DNA of 64,000 nt from Pseudomonas sputi (GTDB lineage: Bacteria > Pseudomonadota > Gammaproteobacteria > Pseudomonadales > Pseudomonadaceae): NCBI RefSeq assembly GCF_021603585.1, contig NZ_BQHI01000020.1, positions 34,024 through 98,023 on the forward strand, given 5' to 3'. This document shows positions 8,909 through 20,039 of the stretch, piece after piece. The position numbers and the translations under genes were made by a program. How positions within the stretch are numbered: position 1 is the stretch's first letter; each line of letters begins with the position of its first letter. Under the pieces are notes generated by a model, which saw nothing but the letters and a program-made list of their open reading frames with translations, ran no database searches and was not told the DNA's origin.

Positions 8909-10399
8909 ATGGTTGCTGCATTGCTTGATCGTCTAGGTGTGAACCCGGCCCTGTATCAGAACGGCAAAGTGCCGGTGCATTCGCCCATCGACGGCAGCCG
9001 CATCGGCGCCGTGAACTGGGAAGGCCCGGCCGAAGTCGAGCAGCACATCAGTCGCGCAGATCATGCGTTCGAACAATGGCGCAAGGTGCCGGCCCCGCGT
9101 CGCGGCGAGCTGGTGCGTCAGTTCGGCGAAGTGCTGCGTGAATACAAGACCGAACTCGGCGAGCTGGTGTCCTGGGAAGCGGGCAAGATCACTCAGGAAG
9201 GCCTGGGTGAGGTGCAGGAGATGATCGACATCTGCGACTTCGCCGTCGGCCTGTCCCGCCAGTTGTACGGATTGACCATCGCCTCCGAGCGCCCGGGCCA
9301 CCACATGCGTGAAACCTGGCACCCGCTGGGCGTGGTCGGCGTGATCAGTGCGTTCAACTTCCCGGTCGCGGTGTGGGCGTGGAACACCACGCTGGCGCTG
9401 GTCTGCGGCAACCCGGTGGTGTGGAAACCGTCGGAAAAGACGCCGCTGACCGCATTGGCCTGTCAGGCGCTGTTCGAGCGTGTACTGAAGAACTTCAGCG
9501 ATGCCCCGGCGCACCTGAGCCAGGTGATCATTGGCGGTCGCGATGCCGGCGAAGCGCTGGTGGATGACCCGCGTGTCGCGCTGGTCAGCGCCACCGGCAG
9601 CACCCGCATGGGTCGCGAAGTGGCGCCGAAAGTCGCCGCCCGCTTCGCCCGCAGCATTCTCGAACTGGGCGGCAACAACGCGATGATCCTCGGCCCGAGC
9701 GCCGATCTGGACATGGCCGTGCGCGCCATTCTGTTCAGCGCCGTCGGTACCGCCGGTCAGCGCTGCACCACGTTGCGTCGCCTGATCGCCCATGAATCGG
9801 TGAAAGAAGAAATCGTCACCCGCCTGAAAGCCGCTTACTCCAAAGTCCGCATCGGCCATCCGCTGGAAGGCAACCTGATCGGCCCGCTGATCGACAAGCA
9901 CAGCTTCGAAAACATGCAGGACGCGCTGGAGCAGGCGCTGAGTGAGGGCGGCCGGGTGTTCGGCGGCAAGCGCCAGCTGGAAGATCAATTCCCCAATGCC
10001 TATTACGTGTCGCCGGCCATCGTTGAAATGCCGGAACAGAGCGACGTAGTGTGCAGCGAGACCTTCGCACCGATCCTGTACGTGGTCGGCTACCGCGATT
10101 TCGAAGACGCGCTGCGCCTGAACAACGCCGTGCCGCAAGGCCTGTCGTCGTGCATCTTCACCACGGATGTGCGCGAGGCCGAGAAATTCATGTCGGCGGT
10201 CGGCAGTGACTGCGGCATCGCCAACGTCAACATCGGTCCGAGCGGCGCGGAAATCGGCGGCGCGTTCGGGGGCGAGAAAGAAACGGGCGGTGGTCGCGAG
10301 TCGGGCTCGGATGCATGGCGCGCGTACATGCGCCGGCAGACCAATACCGTGAACTACTCGCTGGAATTGCCGCTGGCGCAGGGCATTACGTTCGACTGA
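8909..10399 (+). CDS. amaB: L-piperideine-6-carboxylate (aminoadipate semialdehyde) dehydrogenase
   Basis: A 496-residue NAD(P)-dependent aldehyde dehydrogenase of the ALDH7 type. The catalytic Glu lies in LELGGNNAMI near residue 255 and the nucleophile Cys in GQRCTTLRRL near 286; the C-terminal GGEKETGGGRESGSDAW signature is typical of aminoadipate-semialdehyde dehydrogenases. It oxidises piperideine-6-carboxylate/aminoadipate semialdehyde to 2-aminoadipate in the pipecolate branch of lysine breakdown. It is followed by amaA, which makes its substrate, and preceded by the divergent LysR gene. Confidence 0.9.
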   Translation: MVAALLDRLGVNPALYQNGKVPVHSPIDGSRIGAVNWEGPAEVEQHISRADHAFEQWRKVPAPRRGELVRQFGEVLREYKTELGELVSWEAGKITQEGLGEVQEMIDICDFAVGLSRQLYGLTIASERPGHHMRETWHPLGVVGVISAFNFPVAVWAWNTTLALVCGNPVVWKPSEKTPLTALACQALFERVLKNFSDAPAHLSQVIIGGRDAGEALVDDPRVALVSATGSTRMGREVAPKVAARFARSILELGGNNAMILGPSADLDMAVRAILFSAVGTAGQRCTTLRRLIAHESVKEEIVTRLKAAYSKVRIGHPLEGNLIGPLIDKHSFENMQDALEQALSEGGRVFGGKRQLEDQFPNAYYVSPAIVEMPEQSDVVCSETFAPILYVVGYRDFEDALRLNNAVPQGLSSCIFTTDVREAEKFMSAVGSDCGIANVNIGPSGAEIGGAFGGEKETGGGRESGSDAWRAYMRRQTNTVNYSLELPLAQGITFD

Positions 10400-10418
10400 C
10401 AGTTTTCTCGAAGCTATT

Positions 10419-10449
10419 GATCGTTCCCACGCAGAGCGTGGGAACAATC
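10419..10449. repeat. 31-bp palindrome, GATCGTTCCCACGC type (copy 1)
   Basis: Near-perfect palindrome of the sequence family GATCGTTCCCACGC-N3-GCGTGGGAACGATC; one arm has a single change (ACAATC). It sits between amaB and amaA. The same element recurs at 20040, 26474 and 33364 and forms the ends of the longer elements at 46406 and 53320. Confidence 0.85.
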
Positions 10450-10488
10450 TCTTAGGTGTGTTTGGCAGGTTTCTGTTGGAGTCTGGCA

Positions 10489-11772
10489 ATGCCGTTACGC
10501 GAAGAATGTCTGTGGGAAAAACTCACGCCGCAACGACCGGATAACACGGCGCTCAGGGGCGAGGTCAAAGTCGATGTCTGCGTGATCGGCGCCGGGTTTA
10601 CCGGGTTGTCGGCGGCGCTGCATCTGTTGGAGAAGGGCAAGAGCGTCTGCGTGCTCGAAGCCCATCGCGCCGGGTATGGTGGTTCCGGGCGCAACGTCGG
10701 ACTGGTCAACGCCGGGATGTGGATCCCGCCGGACGAGATCGAGGCCGGCTTCGGCGAGGCGGTCGGCAGCCAGCTCAACCGCATGCTCGGTGCGGCGCCG
10801 GCGCTGGTGTTCAGCCTGGTGGATAAATACAACATCGATTGCCAGTTGCGCCGTGAAGGCACCCTGCACATGGCGCACAACGCCAAGGGTGAGGCGGATC
10901 TGCGCAGTCGTGAGGAACAATGGAAGCGCCGGGGGGCGCCGGTCGAACTGCTGACCGGCAAGGCCTGTGAACAGGCGACCGGCACGCAGAAGATTGCCGC
11001 CGCGTTGCTCGACCGGCGTGCCGGTACGCTCAATCCGATGGCCTATGTCACCGGGCTAGCCAACGCTGTAATGAGCCTTGGCGGGCAGATGTTCGATCAT
11101 TCCCCGGTCGCGCGTCTTGAGCGCCAGGGCCAGCAATGGTCGGTGCAGACCGAGCAAGGTTCAGTGCTCGCCGAACAAGTGGTGATCGCCTCCAACGCCT
11201 ATACCGAAGGCGACTGGACCGAACTCAAGCGCAATTTCTTCCCCGGTTACTACTATCAGGTCGCTTCGGTACCGCTGACCGAAGACGCCGCCCAGGAAAT
11301 CCTCCCGGGCGGGCAGGGGTCGTGGGATACCCGCCAGGTGCTGAGCAGTATCCGCCGCGACAGGGACGGGCGTCTGCTGCTGGGCAGCCTCGGTAACGGT
11401 AATCAGAAACCGACCTGGTTCCTCAAGGCCTGGGCCGACCGGGTGCAGCAACATTACTTCCCCAATCTCAAGCCTGTGGAATGGGAATGCACCTGGACCG
11501 GGCGCATCGCGTTCACCCCTGATCATTTGATGCGCCTGTTCGAGCCGGCCCCTGGACTGGTAGCGGTCACCGGTTACAACGGTCGGGGCGTGACTACCGG
11601 CACTGTGGTCGGCAAGGCCTTCGCCGATTACCTGTGTAACGGAAATCCTCAGGCATTGCCGATTCCCTTCGCCCCGATGCAGCCGCTGGCGGGGGTGGGC
11701 TTGCGCAGTTGTCTGTACGAGGCCGGGTTCTCGCTGTATCACGCGGGCCAGTGCCTGCGGATCGTCATCTGA
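10489..11772 (+). CDS. amaA: L-pipecolate oxidase, FAD-dependent
   Basis: A 427-residue FAD-dependent oxidoreductase of the DAO family. The dinucleotide-binding fold CVIGAGFTGLSAALHLLEKG lies at about residues 24-43, and the C-terminal FAD contact GYNGRGVTTGTVVGK is near 362. The ATG at 10489 is preferred because GGAG precedes it; the frame is open further upstream. It oxidises L-pipecolate to piperideine-6-carboxylate, the substrate of AmaB. The two genes are separated by 89 bases containing a palindromic repeat. Confidence 0.88.
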   Translation: MPLREECLWEKLTPQRPDNTALRGEVKVDVCVIGAGFTGLSAALHLLEKGKSVCVLEAHRAGYGGSGRNVGLVNAGMWIPPDEIEAGFGEAVGSQLNRMLGAAPALVFSLVDKYNIDCQLRREGTLHMAHNAKGEADLRSREEQWKRRGAPVELLTGKACEQATGTQKIAAALLDRRAGTLNPMAYVTGLANAVMSLGGQMFDHSPVARLERQGQQWSVQTEQGSVLAEQVVIASNAYTEGDWTELKRNFFPGYYYQVASVPLTEDAAQEILPGGQGSWDTRQVLSSIRRDRDGRLLLGSLGNGNQKPTWFLKAWADRVQQHYFPNLKPVEWECTWTGRIAFTPDHLMRLFEPAPGLVAVTGYNGRGVTTGTVVGKAFADYLCNGNPQALPIPFAPMQPLAGVGLRSCLYEAGFSLYHAGQCLRIVI

Positions 11773-12135
11773 GTGTTGAAATATGTTGCCGGAAGCGGCG
11801 CTTTTCGATGTAGCGACTAGCCTGTAATGGTGCGGGTTGTAGCAGTCCCGCACCAGCAGTGTGCAGTTCGGTGACGCGGGCTGTTACAGGCTGGTTGCAC
11901 GTCGTTTGGTGCCGCGGTTGCAATGATGGCGCGTACGGGTTGCGCCTGAAAAAATAAATGGTTTCACCTTCCGCGGTTTAGACGGTTGCACGCCCAATGA
12001 AAATGGGAACGAAACAGTCGAAATAACAAGAAAGCAGCGACTTTTTGAAGAATAAAAAACCGATGGCACGGCCCTTGCTCTGAGCATTCAAGTGAAGTCG
12101 CAGTGCCAACTAAAAAAACCTTGGAGCACCACCTC
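11773..12135. other. 363-bp control region before livK
   Basis: No gene is seen. The right half is AT-rich and ends in a near-perfect sigma-54 promoter (12064-12079). The upstream part would be expected to hold an enhancer for a sigma-54 activator; I could not recognise a clean NtrC-type site. Confidence 0.6.
12064..12079 (+). promoter_or_regulatory. Sigma-54 (-24/-12) promoter of the liv operon
   Basis: TGGCACGGCCCTTGCT matches the RpoN consensus TGGCACG-N4-TTGCW at every fixed position, with correct GG/GC spacing, 56 bases before the livK start. Confidence 0.85.
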
Positions 12136-13269
12136 ATGTCCCAGACGTTTTACAAGAAAGGCTTTCTGGCCCTCGCAGTGGCTACTGCGCTGGGTGTTTC
12201 TGCGTTTGCACAAGCTGATGTGAAAATCGGTGTGGCGGGTCCGATGACGGGCGCCAACGCGGCATTTGGCGAGCAATACATGAAAGGGGCACAAGCGGCG
12301 GCCGACGCGGTCAACGCGGCGGGCGGCGTCAACGGGGAGAAGATCGTCCTGGTCAAGGGCGATGACGCCTGCGAGCCGAAACAGGCGGTGACGGTCGCCA
12401 AGGACCTCACCAACCAGAAAGTCGCCGGTGTGGTCGGCCACTTCTGCTCGTCCTCCACCATTCCGGCGTCCGAGATCTACGACGAAGCCGGCATCATCGC
12501 CATCACGCCGGGTTCCACCAACCCGCAAGTGACCGAGCGCGGCCTGAGCGCCATGTTCCGTATGTGCGGCCGTGACGACCAGCAAGGCATCGTCGCCGGC
12601 GACTACATCGTCGACGTGCTCAAAGGCAAGAAAGTCGTCGTGTTGCACGACAAGGACACCTACGGTCAGGGCCTGGCCGATGCGACCAAGGCTCAGCTGG
12701 AAAAACGCGGCGTGAAGCCGGTGTTGTACGAAGGCCTGACCCGTGGCGAAAAAGACTTCAGCACCATTGTCACCAAGATCCGTGGCGCCGGCGCCGATGT
12801 CGTCTACTTCGGTGGTCTGCACCCGGAAGCCGGCCCGCTGGTTCGCCAACTGCGTGAACAAGGCCTGAAAGACGTCAAGTTCATGTCCGATGACGGCATC
12901 GTGACCGACGAACTGGTGACCACCGCCGGCGGCCCGCAATTCGTCGACGGCGTACTGATGACCTTCGGTGCCGACCCACGCCTGCTGCCAGACAGCAAGG
13001 CCGTGGTAGATGCGTTCCGCAAGGCTGGCACCGAACCTGAAGGCTACACCCTGTACGCCTATGCATCGGTTCAGGCCCTGGCCGCCGCTTTCAACGGCGC
13101 CAAGTCGAACAAGGGCGAAGAGGCCGCTGTCTGGCTGAAGAAAAACCCGGTCAAGACCGTCATGGGCGAGAAGACCTGGGACTCCAAAGGCGACCTGAAG
13201 GTCTCCGACTACGTGGTCTACCAGTGGGACAAGGACGGCAAATATCACCAGCTGGAAAAACAGAAATAA
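12136..13269 (+). CDS. livK: Branched-chain amino-acid ABC transporter, periplasmic binding protein
   Basis: A 377-residue precursor with a Sec signal peptide (cleavage after about residue 27, FAQA) and the type I periplasmic-binding fold of the LIV family (DVKIGVAGPMTGANAAFGEQ at the mature N terminus). It captures leucine, isoleucine, valine or alanine-like substrates for the Liv permease encoded downstream. The start is set by GGAG nine bases before the ATG. By synteny this is the system found near urease in PAO1 rather than braCDEFG, so substrate range may differ. A REPIN separates it from livH. Confidence 0.9.
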   Translation: MSQTFYKKGFLALAVATALGVSAFAQADVKIGVAGPMTGANAAFGEQYMKGAQAAADAVNAAGGVNGEKIVLVKGDDACEPKQAVTVAKDLTNQKVAGVVGHFCSSSTIPASEIYDEAGIIAITPGSTNPQVTERGLSAMFRMCGRDDQQGIVAGDYIVDVLKGKKVVVLHDKDTYGQGLADATKAQLEKRGVKPVLYEGLTRGEKDFSTIVTKIRGAGADVVYFGGLHPEAGPLVRQLREQGLKDVKFMSDDGIVTDELVTTAGGPQFVDGVLMTFGADPRLLPDSKAVVDAFRKAGTEPEGYTLYAYASVQALAAAFNGAKSNKGEEAAVWLKKNPVKTVMGEKTWDSKGDLKVSDYVVYQWDKDGKYHQLEKQK

Positions 13270-13300
13270 CGGCACCTGATCAACCGGACGCCACATTCCC

Positions 13301-13390
13301 TGTGGGAGCGGGCTTGCCCGCGATGACGGCCTGACAGTCGACAACTGTGTTGAATGTTCTACCGCTATCGCTGACAAGCCAGCTCCCACA
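13301..13390. repeat. REPIN (inverted pair of REP sequences) between livK and livH
   Basis: A REP unit starting TGTGGGAGCGGGCTTGCCCG (13301-13326) and an inverted one ending CAAGCCAGCTCCCACA (13370-13390) flank a 43-base spacer. This is the typical fluorescens-group REP doublet. Inside an operon such a hairpin can protect the upstream message from 3' decay and so raise binding protein relative to permease. Confidence 0.9.
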
Positions 13391-13498
13391 AGGGGGCTGC
13401 GGTTTCCTGTCTGACATTGCTCCGACGTAAATCTGTATTTTTCCTAGAAGAACCGCGCACCTCAGGGTGTGCAGGTTCTCACTGCGTGAGATTGCGTT

Positions 13499-14413
<915 letters not shown>

Positions 14414-14416
14414 GCG

Positions 14417-15718
14417 ATGTCTTCAACCACTGCAAAATCCATTGATGTCAAAAAAAGCCTGGTTGAGGCGATCCTCGCCGGTCTTATCGCCCTGATCGTG
14501 TTCGGGCCGATCGTCGGCGTCGTACTCGACGGCTACAGCTTTAACCTCGAACCGACCCGCGTGGCGTGGATCATTGCCATCGTCATGGCTGGCCGGTTTG
14601 CCCTGAGCCTGTTCCTGCAAACGCCGAAGGGCCTGCGCATTCTCGACGGATTCGAGAGCACCGGTTCCGGCGTGCATGTGCTGCCCGCCGATCACAAATC
14701 CCGCCTGCGCTGGATCATCCCGCTGATGATCGCCATCGCCGTGGCGTTGCCGTTCTTCTCCAACTCCTACCTGCTGGGCGTGGTCATCCTTGGTTTGATC
14801 TACGTGCTGCTGGGGCTGGGCCTGAACATCGTGGTGGGGCTGGCCGGCCTGCTCGACCTGGGTTACGTGGCGTTCTACGCCATCGGCGCCTACGGTCTGG
14901 CGCTCGGTTATCAGTACCTCGGCCTGGGCTTCTGGACCGTGCTGCCACTGGCGGCGATCACCGCCGGACTCGCCGGTTGCATCCTCGGTTTCCCGGTGTT
15001 GCGTCTGCACGGCGACTACCTGGCGATCGTGACCCTGGGCTTCGGTGAAATCATCCGTCTGGTGCTCAATAACTGGCTGTCCCTGACCGGCGGCCCGAAC
15101 GGCATGGCGGCGCCGCTGCCGACCTTCTTCGGTCTGGAATTCGGCAAGCGGGCGAAGGATGGCGGGGTGCCGTTCCATGAGTATTTCGGCATCGCCTATA
15201 ACCCGGACGTGAAGTACTACTTCATCTATGCGGTGCTGTTTCTGGTGGTGCTGGCCGTGCTGTACATCAAGCATCGTCTGGTGAAGATGCCGGTCGGCCG
15301 CGCCTGGGAAGCCCTGCGTGAAGACGAAATCGCCTGCCGCTCGATGGGCCTCAACCACGTGCTGGTCAAGCTCTCGGCGTTCACCATCGGTGCATCCACG
15401 GCGGGTCTGGCGGGTGTGTTCTTCGCCACCTATCAAGGCTTCGTCAACCCGACCTCGTTCACCTTCTTCGAATCGGCGCTGATTCTCGCCATCGTCGTGC
15501 TCGGCGGCATGGGCTCGACCATCGGTGTGGTGATCGCAGCGTTCGTGCTGACGGTTGCTCCGGAACTGCTGCGCGGCTTCGCCGAATACCGCGTGCTGCT
15601 GTTCGGGATCCTGATGGTGTTGATGATGATCTGGCGACCTCGCGGGCTGATCCGCATCAGCCGTACCGGGGTCACTCCACGCAAAGGTGCCATTCACTAT
15701 GAGAGGACTGCGCCATGA
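14417..15718 (+). CDS. livM: Branched-chain amino-acid ABC transporter permease
   Basis: A 433-residue permease, about 100 residues longer at the N terminus than LivH, as usual for LivM/BraE: three extra helices precede the conserved core that begins near residue 120 with LIYVLLGLGLNIVVGLAGL. The coupling loop AWEALREDEIACRSMGLNH is near residue 297. The stop overlaps the livG start (ATGA), showing translational coupling. Confidence 0.93.
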   Translation: MSSTTAKSIDVKKSLVEAILAGLIALIVFGPIVGVVLDGYSFNLEPTRVAWIIAIVMAGRFALSLFLQTPKGLRILDGFESTGSGVHVLPADHKSRLRWIIPLMIAIAVALPFFSNSYLLGVVILGLIYVLLGLGLNIVVGLAGLLDLGYVAFYAIGAYGLALGYQYLGLGFWTVLPLAAITAGLAGCILGFPVLRLHGDYLAIVTLGFGEIIRLVLNNWLSLTGGPNGMAAPLPTFFGLEFGKRAKDGGVPFHEYFGIAYNPDVKYYFIYAVLFLVVLAVLYIKHRLVKMPVGRAWEALREDEIACRSMGLNHVLVKLSAFTIGASTAGLAGVFFATYQGFVNPTSFTFFESALILAIVVLGGMGSTIGVVIAAFVLTVAPELLRGFAEYRVLLFGILMVLMMIWRPRGLIRISRTGVTPRKGAIHYERTAP

Positions 15719-16587
15719 GTGAAGTCGTACTCTCTGTTGAAAAACTGATGATGCACTTCGGTGGCATCAAGGCCTTGAGCGACGTCAGCCTGAAGGTCAA
15801 GCGCAACTCGATCTTCGCCCTGATCGGCCCCAACGGTGCCGGCAAGACCACGGTGTTCAACTGCCTGACCGGGTTCTACAAGGCTTCCGGCGGCAAGATC
15901 GAACTCAACGTGCGCGGCCGGCAGACCAACGTTATCCAGCTGCTGGGCGAATCGTTCAAGCCGACCGACTTCGTCTCGCCGAAGAACTTCGCCAGTCGCC
16001 TTTACTACAAGATGTTCGGCGGCACCCACCTGGTGAACCGCGCGGGCCTGGCCCGGACGTTCCAGAACATTCGTCTGTTCAAGGAAATGTCGGTGCTGGA
16101 GAACCTGCTGGTGGCCCAGCACATGTGGGTCAACCGCAACATGCTGGCCGGCATCCTCAACACCAAGGGCTATCGCAAGGCCGAAAGCGACGCGCTGGAT
16201 TGCGCATTCTACTGGCTGGAAGTGGTGGACCTGGTGGACTGCGCCAACCGTCTGGCCGGTGAACTGTCCTACGGCCAGCAACGCCGTCTGGAAATCGCCC
16301 GGGCCATGTGCACGCGGCCGCAGATCATCTGCCTCGACGAACCGGCCGCCGGCCTCAACCCTCAGGAAACCGAAGCGCTGAGCGCGATGATCCGGCTGCT
16401 GCGTGACGAGCACGATCTGACCGTGGTGCTGATCGAACACGACATGGGCATGGTAATGAGCATTTCCGATCACATCGTGGTGCTGGACCACGGCATTGTC
16501 ATCGCCGAGGGCGGTCCGGATGCCATTCGTAACGATCCGAAAGTGATCGCTGCCTACCTGGGCGCCGACGAAGAGGAAGTCGTATGA
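15715..16587 (+). CDS. livG: Branched-chain amino-acid ABC transporter ATP-binding protein
   Basis: A 290-residue ATPase. Walker A GPNGAGKTTVFN is near residue 41, the signature LSYGQQRRLEIARAM near 183, and Walker B IICLDEPAAGLNPQE near 203, followed by the switch histidine in LIEHDMGMVMSI. A 40-residue insertion after Walker A is typical of the Pseudomonas BraF type. It pairs with LivF to power import. Both ends overlap neighbours by four bases. Confidence 0.95.
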   Translation: MSEVVLSVEKLMMHFGGIKALSDVSLKVKRNSIFALIGPNGAGKTTVFNCLTGFYKASGGKIELNVRGRQTNVIQLLGESFKPTDFVSPKNFASRLYYKMFGGTHLVNRAGLARTFQNIRLFKEMSVLENLLVAQHMWVNRNMLAGILNTKGYRKAESDALDCAFYWLEVVDLVDCANRLAGELSYGQQRRLEIARAMCTRPQIICLDEPAAGLNPQETEALSAMIRLLRDEHDLTVVLIEHDMGMVMSISDHIVVLDHGIVIAEGGPDAIRNDPKVIAAYLGADEEEVV

Positions 16588-17300
16588 CCCAACCCATCCT
16601 CGAACTCAAGGATCTGGACGTGTTCTACGGCCCGATCCAGGCCCTCAAAGGCGTTTCGCTGCAGATCAACGAAGGCGAAACCGTCAGCCTGATCGGCTCC
16701 AACGGCGCCGGTAAATCCACCCTGTTGATGTCGATCTTCGGCCAGCCACGGGCGGCGGGCGGGCAGATTCTCTATCAGGGCGTGGACATTACCCACAAGT
16801 CCTCGCACTACATCGCCTCCAACGGCATCGCGCAATCGCCGGAAGGGCGGCGGGTGTTCCCCGACATGACCGTCGAGGAGAACCTGCTGATGGGCACCAT
16901 TCCGATCGGCGACAAGTACGCCAAGGAAGACATGCAGCGCATGTTCGAGCTGTTCCCGCGGCTCGAAGAGCGCCGTAATCAGCGGGCCATGACCATGTCC
17001 GGCGGCGAGCAGCAGATGCTCGCCATCGCCCGGGCGCTGATGAGTCGGCCCAAGCTGTTGCTGCTGGACGAGCCGAGCCTGGGTCTGGCGCCGATCGTGG
17101 TGAAACAGATCTTCGCCACCCTGCGGGAACTGGCGAAAACCGGCATGACCATTTTCCTCGTCGAACAAAACGCCAACCACGCGCTGAAACTGTCCGACCG
17201 GGCATATGTGATGGTCAACGGCGAGATCCGCCTGACGGGCACCGGCCAGGAGCTGTTGGTGAACGAGGAGGTGCGTAACGCTTACCTCGGCGGGCACTGA
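16584..17300 (+). CDS. livF: Branched-chain amino-acid ABC transporter ATP-binding protein
   Basis: A 238-residue ATPase, last gene of the liv operon. Walker A GSNGAGKSTLLMS is near residue 38, the signature MSGGEQQMLAIARAL near 138, and Walker B LLLLDEPSLGLAP near 157. It forms the heterodimeric motor with LivG. A strong terminator begins 20 bases after the stop. Confidence 0.95.
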   Translation: MTQPILELKDLDVFYGPIQALKGVSLQINEGETVSLIGSNGAGKSTLLMSIFGQPRAAGGQILYQGVDITHKSSHYIASNGIAQSPEGRRVFPDMTVEENLLMGTIPIGDKYAKEDMQRMFELFPRLEERRNQRAMTMSGGEQQMLAIARALMSRPKLLLLDEPSLGLAPIVVKQIFATLRELAKTGMTIFLVEQNANHALKLSDRAYVMVNGEIRLTGTGQELLVNEEVRNAYLGGH

Positions 17301-17319
17301 TCGGTTGACGTTGTCCACA

Positions 17320-17350
17320 AGCCCCGATGCGAAAGTGTCGGGGCTTTTTT
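17320..17350 (+). terminator. Intrinsic terminator of the liv operon
   Basis: An 8-base GC-rich stem (AGCCCCGA/TCGGGGCT) with a 10-base loop followed by a six-T run. Confidence 0.9.
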
Positions 17351-17481
17351 GCACCTGTCTGTTCAGCGAAGCCAGACACCTTCGGGAAATTGTGGAAAAC
17401 AAAATCGCCAACCTGCCAAAGCGCGACATATAGACGCTGCAAATGGCTGTTTTTCCACAGTTTTGACTTGTCCCCGTTTGC

Positions 17482-17502
17482 TGTGGAGCTGGCTGTGAAT
17501 AA
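17482..17502 (+). repeat. Paired DnaA-box-like element, copy 1
   Basis: TGTGGAGCT and TGTGAATAA, start-to-start 12 bases. Its surroundings (ACTTGTCCCC before, AACGTGGGTG after) align with those of copy 3, indicating a duplicated block of about 60 bases. Confidence 0.6.
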
Positions 17503-17649
17503 CGTGGGTGTAGCTGGCTGAAAGCCTTTGAAACCGTGGCTTTCAGAGGTGTGGTTGTTTTTTGAGCAGAGTGGTTTTGCGGGCGGGAAGGTCAGTTTGT
17601 CAACCTTTTTGTGGGGGGGCAAAAAGGTGCAGATCGTTGTGGTCAGTCC

Positions 17650-17670
17650 TGTGGATAAGTCTGTGATTAA
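17650..17670 (+). repeat. Paired DnaA-box-like element, copy 2
   Basis: TGTGGATAA, a perfect match to the DnaA-box consensus (TTATCCACA on the other strand), followed at a 12-base step by TGTGATTAA. Confidence 0.6.
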
Positions 17671-17856
17671 ACTCTGGAAAGACTCGGCTGAGGGCCGTAA
17701 TTGCTGGCCTCGCGCAATCATGGCCATGACCGGCCAGTCGTGCAAAATGCCCTGCCCGGCACAACTGGTTGTTCAGGGTCAAGCAAAAAACTTTCCAGAT
17801 TGCCCGCAAAGCCTTGTGGGGTGCGGCTTTGCGCTTTTCCACTTGCCCCCGGAAAC

Positions 17857-17877
17857 TGTGGAAGGGCTTGTGGATAA
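17857..17877 (+). repeat. Paired DnaA-box-like element, copy 3
   Basis: TGTGGAAGG followed at the same 12-base step by TGTGGATAA, again a perfect consensus box. ACTTGCCCCC lies upstream and AACGTGCGTG overlaps its end and continues downstream, mirroring copy 1. Confidence 0.6.
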
Positions 17878-17940
17878 CGTGCGTGCACATGGCTACAGGC
17901 CACGGTGCGTATGGCGTAGCGGCCGTTGATCAATTAATGA

Positions 17941-18804
<864 letters not shown>

Positions 18805-18820
18805 CACCGTGTAACGGCTA

Positions 18821-18840
18821 TTCGCGAGCAAGCTCGCGAA
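18821..18840. repeat. Short REP-like palindrome
   Basis: TTCGCGAGCAAGCTCGCGAA, a perfect palindrome of a common Pseudomonas REP core, lying between convergent genes. Confidence 0.75.
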
Positions 18841-18853
18841 GGCGACTTATCGG

Positions 18854-19981
18854 TTAGCGGAGATAGTCCGCCAGGCCGGCATAACAGGTCGCCAAGTGAT
18901 ACGGCGTGGTCGACGGCATGTCCTTGCGGCTGACCTCGCCCTGATCGTCACGGCACTCATGCCAGCCGCCGGTATGCAGGAAGCGCTGTTGCAGCGTCTG
19001 CAACTGGCGCAGCACGGCGCTTTCGCCGTTTGGGCGCAAGGTCAGCGCCCGCAGGTACTCGGCCTGGGCCCAGATGCGCTGGGTCGAATCCTTTCCGTGC
19101 CCTTGCGGATCAAGCATGGCCAGCACCGCACCGGTGTCGGCCTCGACGCCCTGTTGTTCGGTGAAGGCAAACGCACGATCCAGTGCCGCGTGCAGTTTCG
19201 AACCGCGTAGCAGTGGAGAGGAGTCGAGCAGGAAATACCATTCGAACTGATGCCCCGGTTCAAACCAGTTATCCACAGCCCCCAGCGGTTTTTCCATCAA
19301 CACGCCCTGTTGCGGTTCGATGAAGCGCTTGTGCATGGCTGTGCATAACTCGCTCAGCGCCTGCTGGGTGTGGACATCTTCGCGCACAGCCATTGTGGCC
19401 AGGAAGGCTTCGGCCAGGTGCATCAGCGGGTTTTGCAGCGGGCCGGTTTCCAGCGTGATCCAGTCACGGTCGAGGCAGGCTTCGTAGAGGCCGTCGCCGG
19501 TGGCGAAGCGTCTGCCGATAACTTCCAGCGCGGCATTGAGCGTCGATTCCACCAACGGCTCACGAGACTTGTCCCAATAGTGGGCGCAGGCGAACAGGAT
19601 GAAGGCGTGGGTGTAGAGGTCCTTGCGCTGATCCAGCGGTTTGCCCTGCGGATCGATGCTGTAGAACCAGCCGCCGTGCTCGGTATCGTGGAAGTGCCGT
19701 TGCAGGGAACGGAACAGTGCAGCCGCGCGTGTTTCGGCGTTATCCACAACCCCGATCAGGCTGGAAAACAGATAAAGCTGCCGTGCGCAGGCCATCGCCC
19801 GATAGCGCTGCGGTGGCAGCGGTTGATGCGCGGCGTCCAGCGCCTCGTAAGGCAATGCCATGTCGGCGTTCCAGCCCGGTCCTTGCCAGAGGGGCACGAT
19901 CACGTGCAGAAAGTGCTGTTGCACTTCACCGAACAGGGCGGTCAATTCAGGCAGGGAGGTGGAGCGGGAAGCGTGGGGCAT
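18854..19981 (-). CDS. AGE family epimerase/isomerase
   Basis: A 375-residue all-alpha protein of the N-acylglucosamine 2-epimerase family, an (alpha/alpha)6 barrel. Family signatures visible include GGWFYSIDPQGKPLDQRKDLYTH in pieces (HGGWFYSID, KDLYTHAFIL), RDW in the middle and EPGHQFEW near residue 240, which carries catalytic His and Glu. Members epimerise or isomerise sugars such as mannose/fructose or N-acylglucosamine/mannosamine. The lack of an adjoining sugar operon leaves the substrate open; mannose isomerase-like activity is one possibility. Confidence 0.85.
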   Translation of the reverse strand: MPHASRSTSLPELTALFGEVQQHFLHVIVPLWQGPGWNADMALPYEALDAAHQPLPPQRYRAMACARQLYLFSSLIGVVDNAETRAAALFRSLQRHFHDTEHGGWFYSIDPQGKPLDQRKDLYTHAFILFACAHYWDKSREPLVESTLNAALEVIGRRFATGDGLYEACLDRDWITLETGPLQNPLMHLAEAFLATMAVREDVHTQQALSELCTAMHKRFIEPQQGVLMEKPLGAVDNWFEPGHQFEWYFLLDSSPLLRGSKLHAALDRAFAFTEQQGVEADTGAVLAMLDPQGHGKDSTQRIWAQAEYLRALTLRPNGESAVLRQLQTLQQRFLHTGGWHECRDDQGEVSRKDMPSTTPYHLATCYAGLADYLR

Positions 19982-20039
19982 GGGCGGACGTCGTCACGGC
20001 AGGGGCGATTGCGCGACATGGTAGCAGAGAGTGGCGATC

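Noticed and set aside
17528-17929. A 133-codon frame in the gene-free region
   Set aside because: No ribosome site, unusual amino-acid composition, and it runs through two copies of the DnaA-box-like element.
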